Source: Desulfitibacter alkalitolerans DSM 16504
Lineage (GTDB): Bacteria; Bacillota; DSM-16504; Desulfitibacterales; Desulfitibacteraceae
NCBI RefSeq assembly: GCF_000620305.1
Contig: NZ_KK211102.1
Coordinates: 84,504 to 148,503, forward strand
DNA: 64,000 nt
Reading direction: 5' to 3'
The notes beneath the pieces were generated by a model, which did not search any database, had not been told where the DNA came from, and saw nothing but the letters and a program-made list of their open reading frames with translations. Below are positions 1 through 9,284 of the stretch, one piece after another. Position numbers and translations under genes: made by a program. The first letter of the stretch is position 1, and each line of letters opens with the position of its first letter.

Positions 1-47
1 TATTTTATCATATTCGTCCTTGCTAGTGCCATATAACATTTTGAGTA

Positions 48-64
48 TAACATGTAACATGTTA
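48..64. promoter_or_regulatory. operator-like inverted repeat upstream of gntR
   Basis: Perfect 7-bp inverted repeat TAACATG-TAA-CATGTTA. It lies 17 bp upstream of the -35 box of the promoter at 81-110, a position more typical of an activator than of a repressor. Almost the same sequence, including the preceding GAGT, occurs at 10457-10475 before an IclR gene. The core CATGTAACATG recurs at 11536-11546 before a second IclR gene. The binding protein is not known; one of the three nearby regulators is the likely candidate. Confidence 0.6.
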
Positions 65-80
65 GCTTAGCAAGTAAAAC

Positions 81-110
81 TTGTACAACCTAAAGCTAAT
101 TTGCTATAAT
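81..110 (+). promoter_or_regulatory. sigma-A type promoter of gntR
   Basis: TTGTAC (81-86) and a perfect TATAAT (105-110) are separated by 18 bp, about 25 bp before the GntR start codon. The match to the vegetative consensus is good. The start point would fall near 117, leaving a leader of about 20 nt that carries the ribosome binding site. Confidence 0.65.
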
Positions 111-135
111 AACTATATCAACTGTAGGGTGTGAT

Positions 136-837
136 ATGGTGAATATTAAAAAGGCTCCAAGCTTAAAAGAACAGGTATATGATTATCTTCGTGAGGCTAT
201 CTTAAATACTGATCTTGAAATTGGCAAGCTTTATTCTGACCAGTGGGTTGCCAATAATATTGGTGTCAGCAGGACCCCAGTCAGGGAAGCTGTTTTGCAG
301 CTGCAGCATGAAGGGCTAATTGATGTTGTGCCCTACAGGGGCTTTATTATAAAAATGATTTCCAAGAAAGAAATAATTGATATCTTCCAGCTTAGAGAAG
401 CAATTGAAGGCTTTTCCATAAGACAGCTTATCCTTTCAAAAAAAAGCTCCCCTGCCAATTTTACAGACCTTTTGCATGAATTAAACCAGGCAATAAAATG
501 CCAGGAAATAGCCAATCAAAAGGAAGACTCAAAGGACTTTTGGAACGCAGATAGATTATTCCATGAAAGCATAGTCAAGCATTGCGGCAATAAATGCTTT
601 AATGATATTTACAGATCCCACCGCGACAAAATACAGCTAATTGCCCTGGAGACACTCAAGGATAAAAGCAGATTATATTCTGCCTTATCAGAACATAAGA
701 TTGTTGTGGAAGCAATAGAAAAAGGCACAGAGCTTGAAGCTTATGAAAAAATATCATTTCACTTAAACAGCACCAAATCCTTGATTATGAAAGCACTTGA
801 AAAATATAATCTAGGCGCAGAAGCTTCTAACAATTAG
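136..837 (+). CDS. GntR-family (FadR/FCD subfamily) transcriptional regulator
   Basis: A 233-residue DNA-binding regulator. The winged helix-turn-helix fills roughly residues 10-75 and contains the family signature SRTPVREAVLQLQ. A helical C-terminal FCD ligand-binding domain (about 85-225) follows, of the kind that senses organic acids. The start has GTAGGGTG upstream and a good promoter at 81-110. It is the only plus-strand gene in the first 37 kb and converges on the dehydratase gene, so it probably controls the catabolic genes opposite it. The ligand cannot be told from sequence. An inverted repeat at 48-64 shared with an IclR promoter suggests cross-regulation. Confidence 0.92.
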   Translation: MVNIKKAPSLKEQVYDYLREAILNTDLEIGKLYSDQWVANNIGVSRTPVREAVLQLQHEGLIDVVPYRGFIIKMISKKEIIDIFQLREAIEGFSIRQLILSKKSSPANFTDLLHELNQAIKCQEIANQKEDSKDFWNADRLFHESIVKHCGNKCFNDIYRSHRDKIQLIALETLKDKSRLYSALSEHKIVVEAIEKGTELEAYEKISFHLNSTKSLIMKALEKYNLGAEASNN

Positions 838-933
838 CTAACTCTTGCCCCCACCTTCTTGTCTTTATACCTTGCGTTTTCTTGGTAAAAAGGGGGCAGC
901 TTAGGTGTTCCCTGGCTGGCCCCTTTAAATAAC

Positions 934-2658
934 CTACTTGGTCCATTTTAGATAAGCGCCCTTCATGGGTGAGGTGGCCATGGATTGAAATAACCCTAGA
1001 ACACCCTTGTTCTCTTTAACTGGTCTAGTCCAGTTCTTTTTACGCTCTGCTAGTACTTTTTCAACTTCTTCCTTACTTGTTTCTTTGCCTGCTATTCCTA
1101 CTATTTCCAGCTTCCTTGCAGGAATGTTTACTGTAATCAGGTCTCCTTCTTCTACTAGGGCCAGGGGCCCTCCTGTTGCTGCTTCTGGGGACACGTGACC
1201 TATTGCCGGTCCTCTGGTTGCTCCTGAGAATCTTCCGTCTGTTATCAGTGCTGTTGTTGCTACTAGTTCTGGGTTTGTATATATAGCTTCTGTTGTTCTA
1301 AGCATCTCCGGCATTCCTGCTCCCTGGGGTCCCTCATATCTAATGATAATCATGTCTCCAGGCTTTATTTCTCCTGATAATATTGCTTCTACTGCTGCTT
1401 CTTCACTGTCATATGGTTTTGCCGGTCCTGTGTGGACGTGCATTTTGGGGTCTACTGCTGCGTGTTTTACTACTGCTCCTTCTGGGGCCAGGTTTCCGTA
1501 TAGTACTGCTAGTCCTCCACCCTGCTTGTATGGCTTGTCTATTGGTTGGATTACTTCTTCTGTTGTCAGGCCATAGTTTCTTAGGTAGCCCTTGCCCACT
1601 TGGAAGTAGCCGTCTCTTTCTAATTCTTCCAGGTTTTCTCCTACTGTTTTGCCTGTGACTGTCAATGCATCCAGGTGCAGGTAGTCTTTTAGCTGCATCA
1701 TTAGTCCTGGTACTCCTCCTGCAAACCACAGAAGTTCTGTGGGCCATTTGCCGCTTGTTTTCAGGCTTACTAGTACTGGTACTTTGGCGTGTATTTCTTC
1801 AAACAGGTCTGCTGTTATGTCCAGGCCTACTTCATGGGCTATTGCCGGTATATGCAGGGTTGCATTTGTTGAGCCTGAGATTGCTGCATGGATGACGATT
1901 GCGTTTTCAAAGGCTTTTCTTGTTAGTATTTGTCTTGGGGTTATGCTTTTTTCCATGAGCTCTTTTACTTTTTCTGCTGCTTTATACGATAAGTGCTCCA
2001 GCTGGTTGATGCTTGCCGGCATCAGGGCGTTGCCCGGCAGGCTCAAGCCCAATGCTTCTGACATGGTCTGCATTGTGCTGGCTGTGCCCATGAATTGACA
2101 TGCTCCACAGGTTGGGCAGGAGTTGATTTGTTCTACCAGCAGTTCATGGCTTGTGATTTCCCCTCTTTTTTCTTTGAAGCCTGAGCCATAGAGCTTTTCT
2201 GATGATAGATAGTCTGGTCCTGGCATCATTGCTCCACCACTAATATGGATCCCTGGCATGTCAAGTCTTGCTAATGCTTTGAGATGGGCCGGTATTGATT
2301 TGTCACAGCTTGATATGAGCATGATGCCGTCAAAGGGTGAGCTCAGGGCATGGATTTCCACCATCATTGCTATGACTTCTCTTGACACCAATGAGTAGTT
2401 CATTCCGTCATGGGCCATGGCTATTCCGTCACACATGTCTGTTACCGTGTATACTGCCGGTTTGCAGCCCACGCTGTATAATCCATTTTTTGCTGATTTT
2501 ACTAATTTGTCCAGGTGATAGCTTCCTGGGTGGCTGTCTCCAAATACACTGTCTATTAACACCTGCGGCTTTGCAAGGTCTGATGGTGTCCAGCCGCTTC
2601 CCAGGCGCAGTCCATCTCCCTGGGTGTTTACTTTTCTAAGGTGCTGGCTTTTTAGCAT
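934..2658 (-). CDS. IlvD/Edd-family dehydratase (sugar-acid or dihydroxy-acid dehydratase)
   Basis: A 574-residue Fe-S dehydratase that removes water from a 2,3-dihydroxy acid to give a 2-keto-3-deoxy acid. The three cysteines that hold the cluster in this family are visible as CDGIAMAHDGM (Cys76), SCDKS (Cys118) and CPTCGACQFMGTA (Cys187). The C-terminal SGATRGPAIGHVSPEAA motif is also intact. No ilvB, ilvC or leu genes are adjacent; the neighbours are PanB, LarA and TRAP genes. A catabolic hydroxy-acid substrate is therefore more likely than valine synthesis, and sequence alone does not separate dihydroxy-acid, arabonate, xylonate or gluconate dehydratases. Third codon positions favour A strongly, leaving several long open frames antisense to the gene. 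Confidence 0.9.
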   Translation of the reverse strand: MLKSQHLRKVNTQGDGLRLGSGWTPSDLAKPQVLIDSVFGDSHPGSYHLDKLVKSAKNGLYSVGCKPAVYTVTDMCDGIAMAHDGMNYSLVSREVIAMMVEIHALSSPFDGIMLISSCDKSIPAHLKALARLDMPGIHISGGAMMPGPDYLSSEKLYGSGFKEKRGEITSHELLVEQINSCPTCGACQFMGTASTMQTMSEALGLSLPGNALMPASINQLEHLSYKAAEKVKELMEKSITPRQILTRKAFENAIVIHAAISGSTNATLHIPAIAHEVGLDITADLFEEIHAKVPVLVSLKTSGKWPTELLWFAGGVPGLMMQLKDYLHLDALTVTGKTVGENLEELERDGYFQVGKGYLRNYGLTTEEVIQPIDKPYKQGGGLAVLYGNLAPEGAVVKHAAVDPKMHVHTGPAKPYDSEEAAVEAILSGEIKPGDMIIIRYEGPQGAGMPEMLRTTEAIYTNPELVATTALITDGRFSGATRGPAIGHVSPEAATGGPLALVEEGDLITVNIPARKLEIVGIAGKETSKEEVEKVLAERKKNWTRPVKENKGVLGLFQSMATSPMKGAYLKWTK

Positions 2659-2714
2659 GGTTTTTTCTCACCCCGATTTCACTATAATTGGTTTTTATAT
2701 TTGCAAGCTCCACT

Positions 2715-3599
2715 CTAGTTTTCTTCTAATGCCTTCCTAAGCTTTGCTAATTCTTCCTCACTAATCTTGTAGCAGTGCTCCGGACCTGGGAAAGCAACAT
2801 TCTCAACGTCTGCCTTGTATTCAAGAAGTGCTTTTTCAATATACTCATTCATATTTGCATATTGCTTAACAAACTTGGCAACATGTCCTCCAAAAAAACC
2901 CAACAGGTCATGTACCACAAGAACCTGACCATCACAATAGGGGCCTGCACCAATACTTAAGATAGGAATTCTTGCCCTTTCAGTAATAATCTGGGCTACT
3001 TCAGCAGGTATAGCTTCCAATAGAACGCTCACACAGCCTGCTTCCTCAAGGGCTTTTGCATCTTCTATGAGTTTAATTGCTGCTGAAACATCCCTGCCTT
3101 GAGCTTTAAATCCACCAAGCATGGCAACTGACTGGGGAGTAAGTCCCAGATGTCCCATAACTGGAATGCCTGCCTTTGTAATAGCACTGATTCGGTCCAC
3201 CATTTCAATACCACCTTCAAGCTTAACACCATCAACGCCAGCCTCCTGCATTAGCCTTCCTGCATTAGCAACGGCCTGTTCAACAGATACTTGATAGGAC
3301 ATGTATGGCATATCACCTATTACGAAACAATTTGGAGCTCCCTTTCTTACAGCCCTGGAATGGTTTACCATCATATCCATGGTTACCGGCAGTGTGCTGT
3401 CAAACCCGTAGACACACATTCCAAGAGAATCTCCCACTAAAATAATATCAATACCTACTTTGTCTTCTATAGCAGCAGTGGGAAAATCATAGGCTGTAAT
3501 AAAGGTGATTTTCTCTCCCCTTGCTTTTTTCTCCATTAGGGTATGAATTGTAACCTTCTTTCTTGTTGAAGCTTGAGTTGGTGCTGTCCAAGTACTCAT
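2715..3599 (-). CDS. panB: PanB-family 3-methyl-2-oxobutanoate hydroxymethyltransferase
   Basis: 294 residues, TIM-barrel, ketopantoate hydroxymethyltransferase family. In pantothenate synthesis it transfers a hydroxymethyl group from methylene-THF to 2-oxoisovalerate. Metal ligands appear as VGDSLGM (Asp57) and GDMPY (Asp96), the substrate-binding pair as VKLEGG, and the catalytic glutamate as LLEAIP (Glu195). The ATG at 3599 is chosen because GAGGAGG stands 8 nt before it; the longer upstream frame has no such site. The C-terminus is about 30 residues longer than in the E. coli enzyme. No panC or panD is present. Placed between an IlvD dehydratase and a LarA racemase, it may act in the retro direction on a hydroxymethylated 2-oxo acid (inference). 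Confidence 0.9.
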   Translation of the reverse strand: MSTWTAPTQASTRKKVTIHTLMEKKARGEKITFITAYDFPTAAIEDKVGIDIILVGDSLGMCVYGFDSTLPVTMDMMVNHSRAVRKGAPNCFVIGDMPYMSYQVSVEQAVANAGRLMQEAGVDGVKLEGGIEMVDRISAITKAGIPVMGHLGLTPQSVAMLGGFKAQGRDVSAAIKLIEDAKALEEAGCVSVLLEAIPAEVAQIITERARIPILSIGAGPYCDGQVLVVHDLLGFFGGHVAKFVKQYANMNEYIEKALLEYKADVENVAFPGPEHCYKISEEELAKLRKALEEN

Positions 3600-3664
3600 A
3601 TTTATTCCTCCTCGTTTATGCAAAAATACAATCTCTATGTTATCAAACACTAAGGGTGGGGAGG

Positions 3665-3693
3665 AGGAAGTGGTTTTTATGCAGCCACTTCCT
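3665..3693 (-). terminator. stem-loop between larA-like gene and panB
   Basis: AGGAAGTGG pairs perfectly with CCACTTCCT (9 bp, 11-nt loop). It sits 31 bp after the racemase stop and upstream of panB. There is no clear U-run, so it may act as a processing or stability element within the operon rather than a full terminator. Confidence 0.45.
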
Positions 3694-3723
3694 TTCTCAA
3701 AAGCTGGTATTAGCTGTATTTTT

Positions 3724-5022
3724 CTATTTTTTAACTATAGGAAAAGTATTTGCACCTTGCGGCATAACAGTTACTTTCGGATTTGTAGTTCCACATTTTT
3801 CATAAGCAATCTTTAAAGCATCCTCAATGGAAGTTACAGGAATAAGCTTGGCCTTTTTAGCAAATTCAGCGTTCTCCGGTTTTGTCAGCAGGATAAAAGG
3901 CCCCTTGTCACTGCACTCTACCTCTTTAAAAGCAACCCAGCCTGGAATTGTAAAGTTTGCTCTTAATGCCCTTTCCATCTCATAGGTTGATTCATAATTA
4001 AACCACTGGGTAAACTCCTCAGGCTCCATAATATCTGGACATTCTGATAAGATAATGGCAGCTCCGCCCTTTTTCATGGCATAATAGGCATTATCCATTG
4101 TCTTTCCTGTCTGGTAAAGGTTTATATCCTTTGGATATCCCCCGGCAGTTGCAATAACAATATCAGCTTCCTCCTGGATTTCAATTCCATACATTTTGTC
4201 CACAAGCTCTGTTCCATGGAGCCATGCTGAAATCCAGTTGCCGGCAAAAACCCCTGCTATATCCCCTTCAGGATTAGGAACAACATTTACTATAAAATCT
4301 GGGTTGACAAAGGCTGCTATTTCCATCATGTCCTCATGACATTCATTGCCCCTGGTATATTTTGAAGCAGAACGTGGATTTGAGCCGCTTCCTAGTTCAG
4401 GTCCCATGGCCCACAGGTGGTTTTGCTGAATGGTCTTAATTGAAGCAATCCCAGGTAAAACACTTTTTCTTCCGCCACCATATCCAACCATATAGTGATA
4501 AATGATACCACCAGTTAATATAACCTTGTCAGCTTCTGTAAAGATTCTATTAACTGAGACCTCAGTGCCTCTACTTGTCTTGCCAAGGTATACCATGTTC
4601 TTAGTATCCCAGGCGTCATGATTGACAACTTTAACCCTGTTATAAACTTCCTCACAGCATAGTTCCCTGCATTCTTGCTCCGTATTTGCCCTGTGCCCAC
4701 CTACAGCAATAACTATGGTAATATTCTCATCAGGTACCCCTGCTGCATTTAAATAGTTAATAAGAAGGGGCAGTGTTAAATAATTTTTCTGCCATGCTCT
4801 TGTAATATCGCTTACTGTAATAGCCACAGTATCCCCGGGCTTAATAATTTCTTTTAAGGGAGGAGCATCAATGGGATGATCAAGGGCTGTTAAATATGCT
4901 GCTTCTAGATTTTCAAGTGCCGGATAGTCTGCACCCAGTACAACATCAAGAATTTGTTCTTCCGGAATGGAAAATGTTACTGTTCCTTTGCCATATTTAA
5001 GATTAAACTCTCTTTCTGCCAA
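3724..5022 (-). CDS. LarA-family nickel-dependent 2-hydroxy-acid racemase/epimerase
   Basis: 432 residues, the length of Lactobacillus LarA. The residues that hold the nickel-pincer nucleotide are all present with a constant offset of +2: His110 (GGHR), His176, Lys186 (GGGRKSVLPG) and His202 (QQNH). LarA enzymes racemise lactate; homologues act on other 2-hydroxy acids, including malate and sugar acids. The cofactor needs LarB, LarC and LarE, none of which is in this window, so they must be encoded elsewhere. Its place in a TRAP/UxaA/IlvD/PanB operon suggests that it inverts C2 of the imported hydroxy acid before dehydration (inference). AGGAGGCG precedes the start. Confidence 0.9.
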   Translation of the reverse strand: MAEREFNLKYGKGTVTFSIPEEQILDVVLGADYPALENLEAAYLTALDHPIDAPPLKEIIKPGDTVAITVSDITRAWQKNYLTLPLLINYLNAAGVPDENITIVIAVGGHRANTEQECRELCCEEVYNRVKVVNHDAWDTKNMVYLGKTSRGTEVSVNRIFTEADKVILTGGIIYHYMVGYGGGRKSVLPGIASIKTIQQNHLWAMGPELGSGSNPRSASKYTRGNECHEDMMEIAAFVNPDFIVNVVPNPEGDIAGVFAGNWISAWLHGTELVDKMYGIEIQEEADIVIATAGGYPKDINLYQTGKTMDNAYYAMKKGGAAIILSECPDIMEPEEFTQWFNYESTYEMERALRANFTIPGWVAFKEVECSDKGPFILLTKPENAEFAKKAKLIPVTSIEDALKIAYEKCGTTNPKVTVMPQGANTFPIVKK

Positions 5023-5064
5023 GACTTACGCCTCCTTGTGCATATTTGTAAAACCATTCAGGAT

Positions 5065-6345
5065 TTATCTAAGAATACTTGGCAACCATAAGCTTAGCCC
5101 TGGGAAATAGGTAATAACAAGTAAGGCTATAATTGATGCCAGTAAATACCACCAGTTAGCATTTATGAGCTTTTCTATTGGCATCTTCCGCATACTAGAT
5201 GCAACAAAAAGATTCACGCCAAGGGGTGGTGTGATCATACCTATTGCCAGGTTCACTACCATGATAATACCAAAGTGAATTGGATCTATTCCCAACTGAA
5301 TAACTGCAGGGAAAAGTATGGGAGCCAGAATAATAATAGCCGCATTTGTTTCCATAAATGTACCAACAACTAGTAACAGCAGGTTTAAGATCATAAGCAG
5401 CATTATAGGATTATCTGTAATGGCTATTAACATTTGCGCAACCTTCATGGGAATCTGCTCTCTTGTTAGAATTAAACCAAAAGCTGATGCCGCCGCTACA
5501 ATTAGCAGAACCAATGAGCTGCTGATAGCTGCAGTTCTCAAAATTTGGGGTAGATCTTTAAAAGATAATTCTTTATATACAAATAAACCTACTATTAAAC
5601 CATAAACAACAGCTATATTGGCAGCCTCTGTGGGTGTAAAGATACCCCCATAAATACCACCAAGTATGATGATAGGCATGAATATAGCCCAGATGGCATC
5701 CTTAAAAGAAGCCCAGATCTCTCCAGGAGTAGCTGGCCTGTCAGCCCCGCGATAGTTATTCTTCTTGGCAATAATAACTGCTACTATAGCAAGGGATAAA
5801 CCAATAACCATACCTGGCACAAAGCCCGCCATGAACAAGCCGCCAATTGATGTGCCAGTTACTACACCATAGGTAATCATGGGAATACTAGGAGGAATAA
5901 TAACTCCTATATAACCGGAACTAGCCTGGGTAGCCGTTGCAAATTCTTCCTTGTAGCCATTTTTGACCATGGCTGGAATCATAATAGCACCAATGGCAGC
6001 CACAGTGGCAGGAGAAGAACCTGAAATAGCAGCAAAAAACATGGATGCCAGGATTGTAACCAGTGCAAAGCCCCCAAAAAAGCTTCCTACTAATGAATTA
6101 GCAAAATTAATCAGCCTTTTAGAAATACCTCCCCTTTCCATTACAGCTCCAGCAATCATAAAGAAGGGAACTGCCATTAATGGAAAGGAGTCTACAGCTG
6201 TAAACATTCTTTGTGCTGCCACTTGAACAGCAACAATGTCAGTAACCCAGATTGTTAAAATAGTAGCCAGCCCAATACTAACTGCAATTGGCACACTAGC
6301 TATTACAAGTACTGCAAAAAGTCCAAAAAGCAATGCTGCAACCAT
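5065..6345 (-). CDS. dctM: TRAP transporter large permease DctM
   Basis: 426 residues, about 12 hydrophobic segments, the usual length for the DctM permease, the ion-coupled channel of TRAP systems. Recognisable stretches include SGSSPATVAAIGAIMIP and the PPSIPMITYG and TPPLGVN motifs of the two inverted repeats. The gene lies 6 bp after dctQ and is followed by the racemase gene, so it is part of the hydroxy-acid operon. It works in the cytoplasmic membrane with DctQ and the lipoprotein DctP encoded upstream. Confidence 0.95.
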   Translation of the reverse strand: MVAALLFGLFAVLVIASVPIAVSIGLATILTIWVTDIVAVQVAAQRMFTAVDSFPLMAVPFFMIAGAVMERGGISKRLINFANSLVGSFFGGFALVTILASMFFAAISGSSPATVAAIGAIMIPAMVKNGYKEEFATATQASSGYIGVIIPPSIPMITYGVVTGTSIGGLFMAGFVPGMVIGLSLAIVAVIIAKKNNYRGADRPATPGEIWASFKDAIWAIFMPIIILGGIYGGIFTPTEAANIAVVYGLIVGLFVYKELSFKDLPQILRTAAISSSLVLLIVAAASAFGLILTREQIPMKVAQMLIAITDNPIMLLMILNLLLLVVGTFMETNAAIIILAPILFPAVIQLGIDPIHFGIIMVVNLAIGMITPPLGVNLFVASSMRKMPIEKLINANWWYLLASIIALLVITYFPGLSLWLPSILR

Positions 6346-6351
6346 ATTACC

Positions 6352-6843
6352 TTACACCCCCTCTTGCTTAAATTGTCTATAGGTTGCTTGTAAAAACCTA
6401 ATACTCATTAAAACAGCTCCAAAGGGAAGTGAGGCATAAGCTATCCAGATTGGAATAAGCATGGCAGGAGATTTTTGTCCGGTTTTCATTAAAAATGATA
6501 CTATTATTAATGACAAGTACACCAATAATGCAGAAAAAATAAATGATACAAACATTGCAAAAACCCTCATATATTTATTAAAGGGCTTGGGTAATGAACC
6601 TACAACTACATTAATACCAATGTGAGCCCCTTCCTTAGCAGCAATAGCTGCACCAATAAATACAGCATAAGCCATAATATATCGTGCTAATTCCTCTGAC
6701 CAGGGAAGCGAGGACTTAATCACGAACCTAAAAAATACCTGCAAAAATATAACTACTATCATAGTTAAATAAAGAATTGTTACAGAATAGTCTTCAAATT
6801 TGTCTAAAACAGTAAAGAAGGAAGATTGCTTTTTTGCTTCCAT
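6352..6843 (-). CDS. dctQ: TRAP transporter small permease DctQ
   Basis: 163 residues with four transmembrane helices and the PWSEELARYIMAY-type motif of DctQ near residue 55. It bridges DctP and DctM. The ATG at 6843 has GGGAGG 7 nt upstream, so it is preferred over the in-frame ATG 48 bp further out. Spacing to dctM is 6 bp, consistent with coupled translation. Confidence 0.92.
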   Translation of the reverse strand: MEAKKQSSFFTVLDKFEDYSVTILYLTMIVVIFLQVFFRFVIKSSLPWSEELARYIMAYAVFIGAAIAAKEGAHIGINVVVGSLPKPFNKYMRVFAMFVSFIFSALLVYLSLIIVSFLMKTGQKSPAMLIPIWIAYASLPFGAVLMSIRFLQATYRQFKQEGV

Positions 6844-6919
6844 GATTTTCCTCCCTGACACTTTCATAATAATATCAGTGTCTATTATCATTTTAATTTT
6901 GAATTAGATTTTATTATAT

Positions 6920-6949
6920 AGTTGAGCAGGAATTAAATCCTGCTCAACT
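6920..6949 (-). terminator. perfect 12-bp stem-loop after dctP
   Basis: AGTTGAGCAGGA pairs perfectly with TCCTGCTCAACT (12 bp, 6-nt loop) in the gap between dctP and dctQ. It is followed by an AT-rich stretch without a clean U-run. Equivalent hairpins follow the other two solute-binding protein genes of this window (13803-13826 and 22119-22139). It probably stabilises or partly terminates the dctP transcript so that binding protein exceeds permease. Confidence 0.65.
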
Positions 6950-6970
6950 CATTTGATATTTGGATAGACT

Positions 6971-8002
6971 TTATTCAGCAAGCTTTCTAATTTGTTCAAT
7001 TAAGTCCTTGCCAATTGTATCTTCCCATTTGTCATATACTGGGGCCATTGCTTCCTGCCATGGACCTTTATCAGGAGTTGTAATCTGCATTCCTGCTTCT
7101 GCTAATTTATCTACTAGCTCATCATCCATATCCTGAATCATTTTTCTCTGAATTGCTGTAGCTTCAATAGCTGCCTGCGCAAATATTGCCTGGTCCTCAG
7201 CGCTTAACTTATCCCAGGTAGCCTGACTGATTAACAGTGGAGCTGGAGCATAGAAGTGACCTGTTAAAGCCAGGTGTTCCTGAACCTCCTGGAATCTGGA
7301 AGTATAAATAATTGGTAATGGGTTTTCCTGTCCATCAACAGTTCTTTGCTGTAAAGCTGTAAATAATTCACCAAATGCCATTGGAGTAGGATCTGCACCG
7401 ATTTGTCTAAAGGAATCCATATGGATTGGGTTTTCCATTGTTCTAATCTTAATGCCTACCATGTCTTCTGGTAGATTAATTGGTTTTTTGGAGTTGGTAA
7501 TATTTCTAAATCCATTTTCCCAGAAAGCTAGACCTTTAATTCCAGTACCTTCTAATTGTGCAAATATACCTTGCCCAATTTCACCGTCTAATACTTTATG
7601 GGCATGGGCCTTGTCGACAAACAAGAATGGAAGGTCAGTTACCAGGAAGGCATCTGAAAAACCTGCTAGTGGAGCAGTTGATACAACTGTTAAATCTACT
7701 GTGCCCATTTGCACACCTTCAATAACTTCTCTTTCTGAGCCCAACTGTGCAGCAGGGTATACTTCTATTTTATATCTTCCTCCAGTTCTTTCTTCTATCA
7801 TCTTACCATACTCTATCATACCAAGAGCATATGGGTGAGTTGCGTCAGGAGTAACACCTGCTTTTAGCACAACCGTTTTAACCTCTTCTCCGCCGCCTCC
7901 AGTACCTGGATCTTTAGATCCTCCACCACAACCAGCTGCTAGTGCCATGGCAAATAAAGCCACTACTAAAAGCACTAAAATCTTTAAACTTCTCTTTTTC
8001 AC
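6971..8002 (-). CDS. dctP: TRAP transporter substrate-binding lipoprotein DctP
   Basis: 343 residues. The N-terminus is a lipoprotein signal: MKKRS, a hydrophobic core, then the lipobox ALAAGC with Cys25 as the lipidated residue and a glycine-rich linker. The DctP fold follows, with the conserved Arg segment GIKIRTMENP and the FTALQQRTVDGQENP motif that binds a carboxylate ligand. It captures the substrate outside the membrane and passes it to DctQM. Carboxylate ligands are usual for the family; which one cannot be deduced. Confidence 0.95.
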   Translation of the reverse strand: MKKRSLKILVLLVVALFAMALAAGCGGGSKDPGTGGGGEEVKTVVLKAGVTPDATHPYALGMIEYGKMIEERTGGRYKIEVYPAAQLGSEREVIEGVQMGTVDLTVVSTAPLAGFSDAFLVTDLPFLFVDKAHAHKVLDGEIGQGIFAQLEGTGIKGLAFWENGFRNITNSKKPINLPEDMVGIKIRTMENPIHMDSFRQIGADPTPMAFGELFTALQQRTVDGQENPLPIIYTSRFQEVQEHLALTGHFYAPAPLLISQATWDKLSAEDQAIFAQAAIEATAIQRKMIQDMDDELVDKLAEAGMQITTPDKGPWQEAMAPVYDKWEDTIGKDLIEQIRKLAE

Positions 8003-8114
8003 AAATACTCCTCCTTAGTGTTTGTAATCTGTAGTTTAAATCTAGTACACCTTACAGTAAATCATTTCTGATTGCCTATCACCCCCTTAAAATACTATGG
8101 CCTCGTATAAAACC

Positions 8115-9272
8115 TTACATGGTCCTTGCTATACGACAAATTGCAAAATCTCTTTGTCCTAAAACTTCTGACTTCGTCTGCTTCCCATTTATAACCTGTA
8201 GGTATTCTTCATATATTTCTCTGCCAACTTCCTCAACAGTTTTGCCGCCAGTCATAATTGTACTTGCATCAATGTCAATGTTATCCATCATTGTTTTAAC
8301 TGTTTTGGGATTTCCACAAACCTTTACAACTGGTGCTATTGGAGCACCTGTCGGTGTGCCTCTGCCAGTAGTAAATACAATTAGTTGCGCACCACCGGCT
8401 ATCATGCCGGTAATTGACTCTATGTCATGTCCTGGAGTATCCATTACCACTAAACCCTTTTCACTGGGTTCCTCTGCAAATTGAATCACTTCATTTATAA
8501 CGGAAGATCCTGCCTTATAGATACATCCAAGAGATTTTTCCTCTATTGTTGTTAAACCTCCCTCAATATTACCAGGAGTAGGGTTACCCCCTCTAATATC
8601 AACTCCAAGTCTTTTTGATTCCTTTTCAACATTTGCCACTATCTCATAAATCTGCCTGGCTACTTCAGCATTCTTGGCCCTTTTAGCCAGAATATGCTCG
8701 GTACCAGTTAACTCCGTTGTTTCTGAAAGAATTACAGTACCACCTGCTTCAACAAGCAGGTCAGATGCAAAACCTGTTGCTGGATTAGCAGCTAATCCAG
8801 ATGTGGTATCAGAACCTCCACATTCTGTCCCCAGAATAATGTCACTTATGTCTACTGGTTGTCTTTGAATCTGAGATGCATTCATAACCATATCCCTGAC
8901 TATTTCTGAACCCCTGGCTACAGTTTTTAAGGTGCCTCCCTCATCTTGAATTGTCATATGAGCTACAGGCTTTCCTGTCACCTCTATTTCAGCAGCAAGG
9001 TCTTTAGGCTGCAGGGTTTCACATCCCAGGCCAACTACAAGTACTGCTGCCACATTAGGATTTTTGCCAAAGCCTATTAAGGTACGCGCAGTTTGCTCCT
9101 TATCACTTCCAATTTGGGAACAGCCATGTTGATGTATTATAGGGATGGCCCCTGGAACCTGAGCCGCTATCATTTCCACTGCCCTGTTGGCACAGACAAC
9201 TGATGAAATAATAACCACATGATTTCTTATGCCTACCTGTCCATTTTCCCTGCGAAAACCAGTTAATTGCAT
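8115..9272 (-). CDS. UxaA-family lyase, large (catalytic) subunit
   Basis: 385 residues, the C-terminal catalytic domain of the altronate/galactarate dehydratase family (UxaA, GarD, SuyB). Recognisable parts are GIRNHVVIISSVVCAN at the N-terminus, GLGCETLQP, GTECGGSDTTSGL and TPGHDIESITG, with the conserved cysteines. Here the small SAF domain is a separate gene 12 bp upstream, as in two-subunit enzymes such as (2R)-sulfolactate sulfo-lyase SuyAB and some altronate dehydratases. The reaction is likely beta-elimination of water (or another leaving group) from a 2-hydroxy acid imported by the adjacent TRAP system. The substrate is open. Confidence 0.88.
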   Translation of the reverse strand: MQLTGFRRENGQVGIRNHVVIISSVVCANRAVEMIAAQVPGAIPIIHQHGCSQIGSDKEQTARTLIGFGKNPNVAAVLVVGLGCETLQPKDLAAEIEVTGKPVAHMTIQDEGGTLKTVARGSEIVRDMVMNASQIQRQPVDISDIILGTECGGSDTTSGLAANPATGFASDLLVEAGGTVILSETTELTGTEHILAKRAKNAEVARQIYEIVANVEKESKRLGVDIRGGNPTPGNIEGGLTTIEEKSLGCIYKAGSSVINEVIQFAEEPSEKGLVVMDTPGHDIESITGMIAGGAQLIVFTTGRGTPTGAPIAPVVKVCGNPKTVKTMMDNIDIDASTIMTGGKTVEEVGREIYEEYLQVINGKQTKSEVLGQRDFAICRIARTM

Positions 9273-9284
9273 CTTATATCCCCC

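Noticed and set aside
847-898. Hairpin GCCCCC...GGGGGC between the convergent gntR and dehydratase genes as a terminator
   Set aside because: The 6-bp arms are separated by a loop of more than 35 nt and have no adjoining U-run, so support is too weak.
1007-2639. Several plus-strand open frames opposite the IlvD-type gene
   Set aside because: They follow from the A-rich third codon positions of the real gene. The translated products are low-complexity and lack ribosome binding sites.
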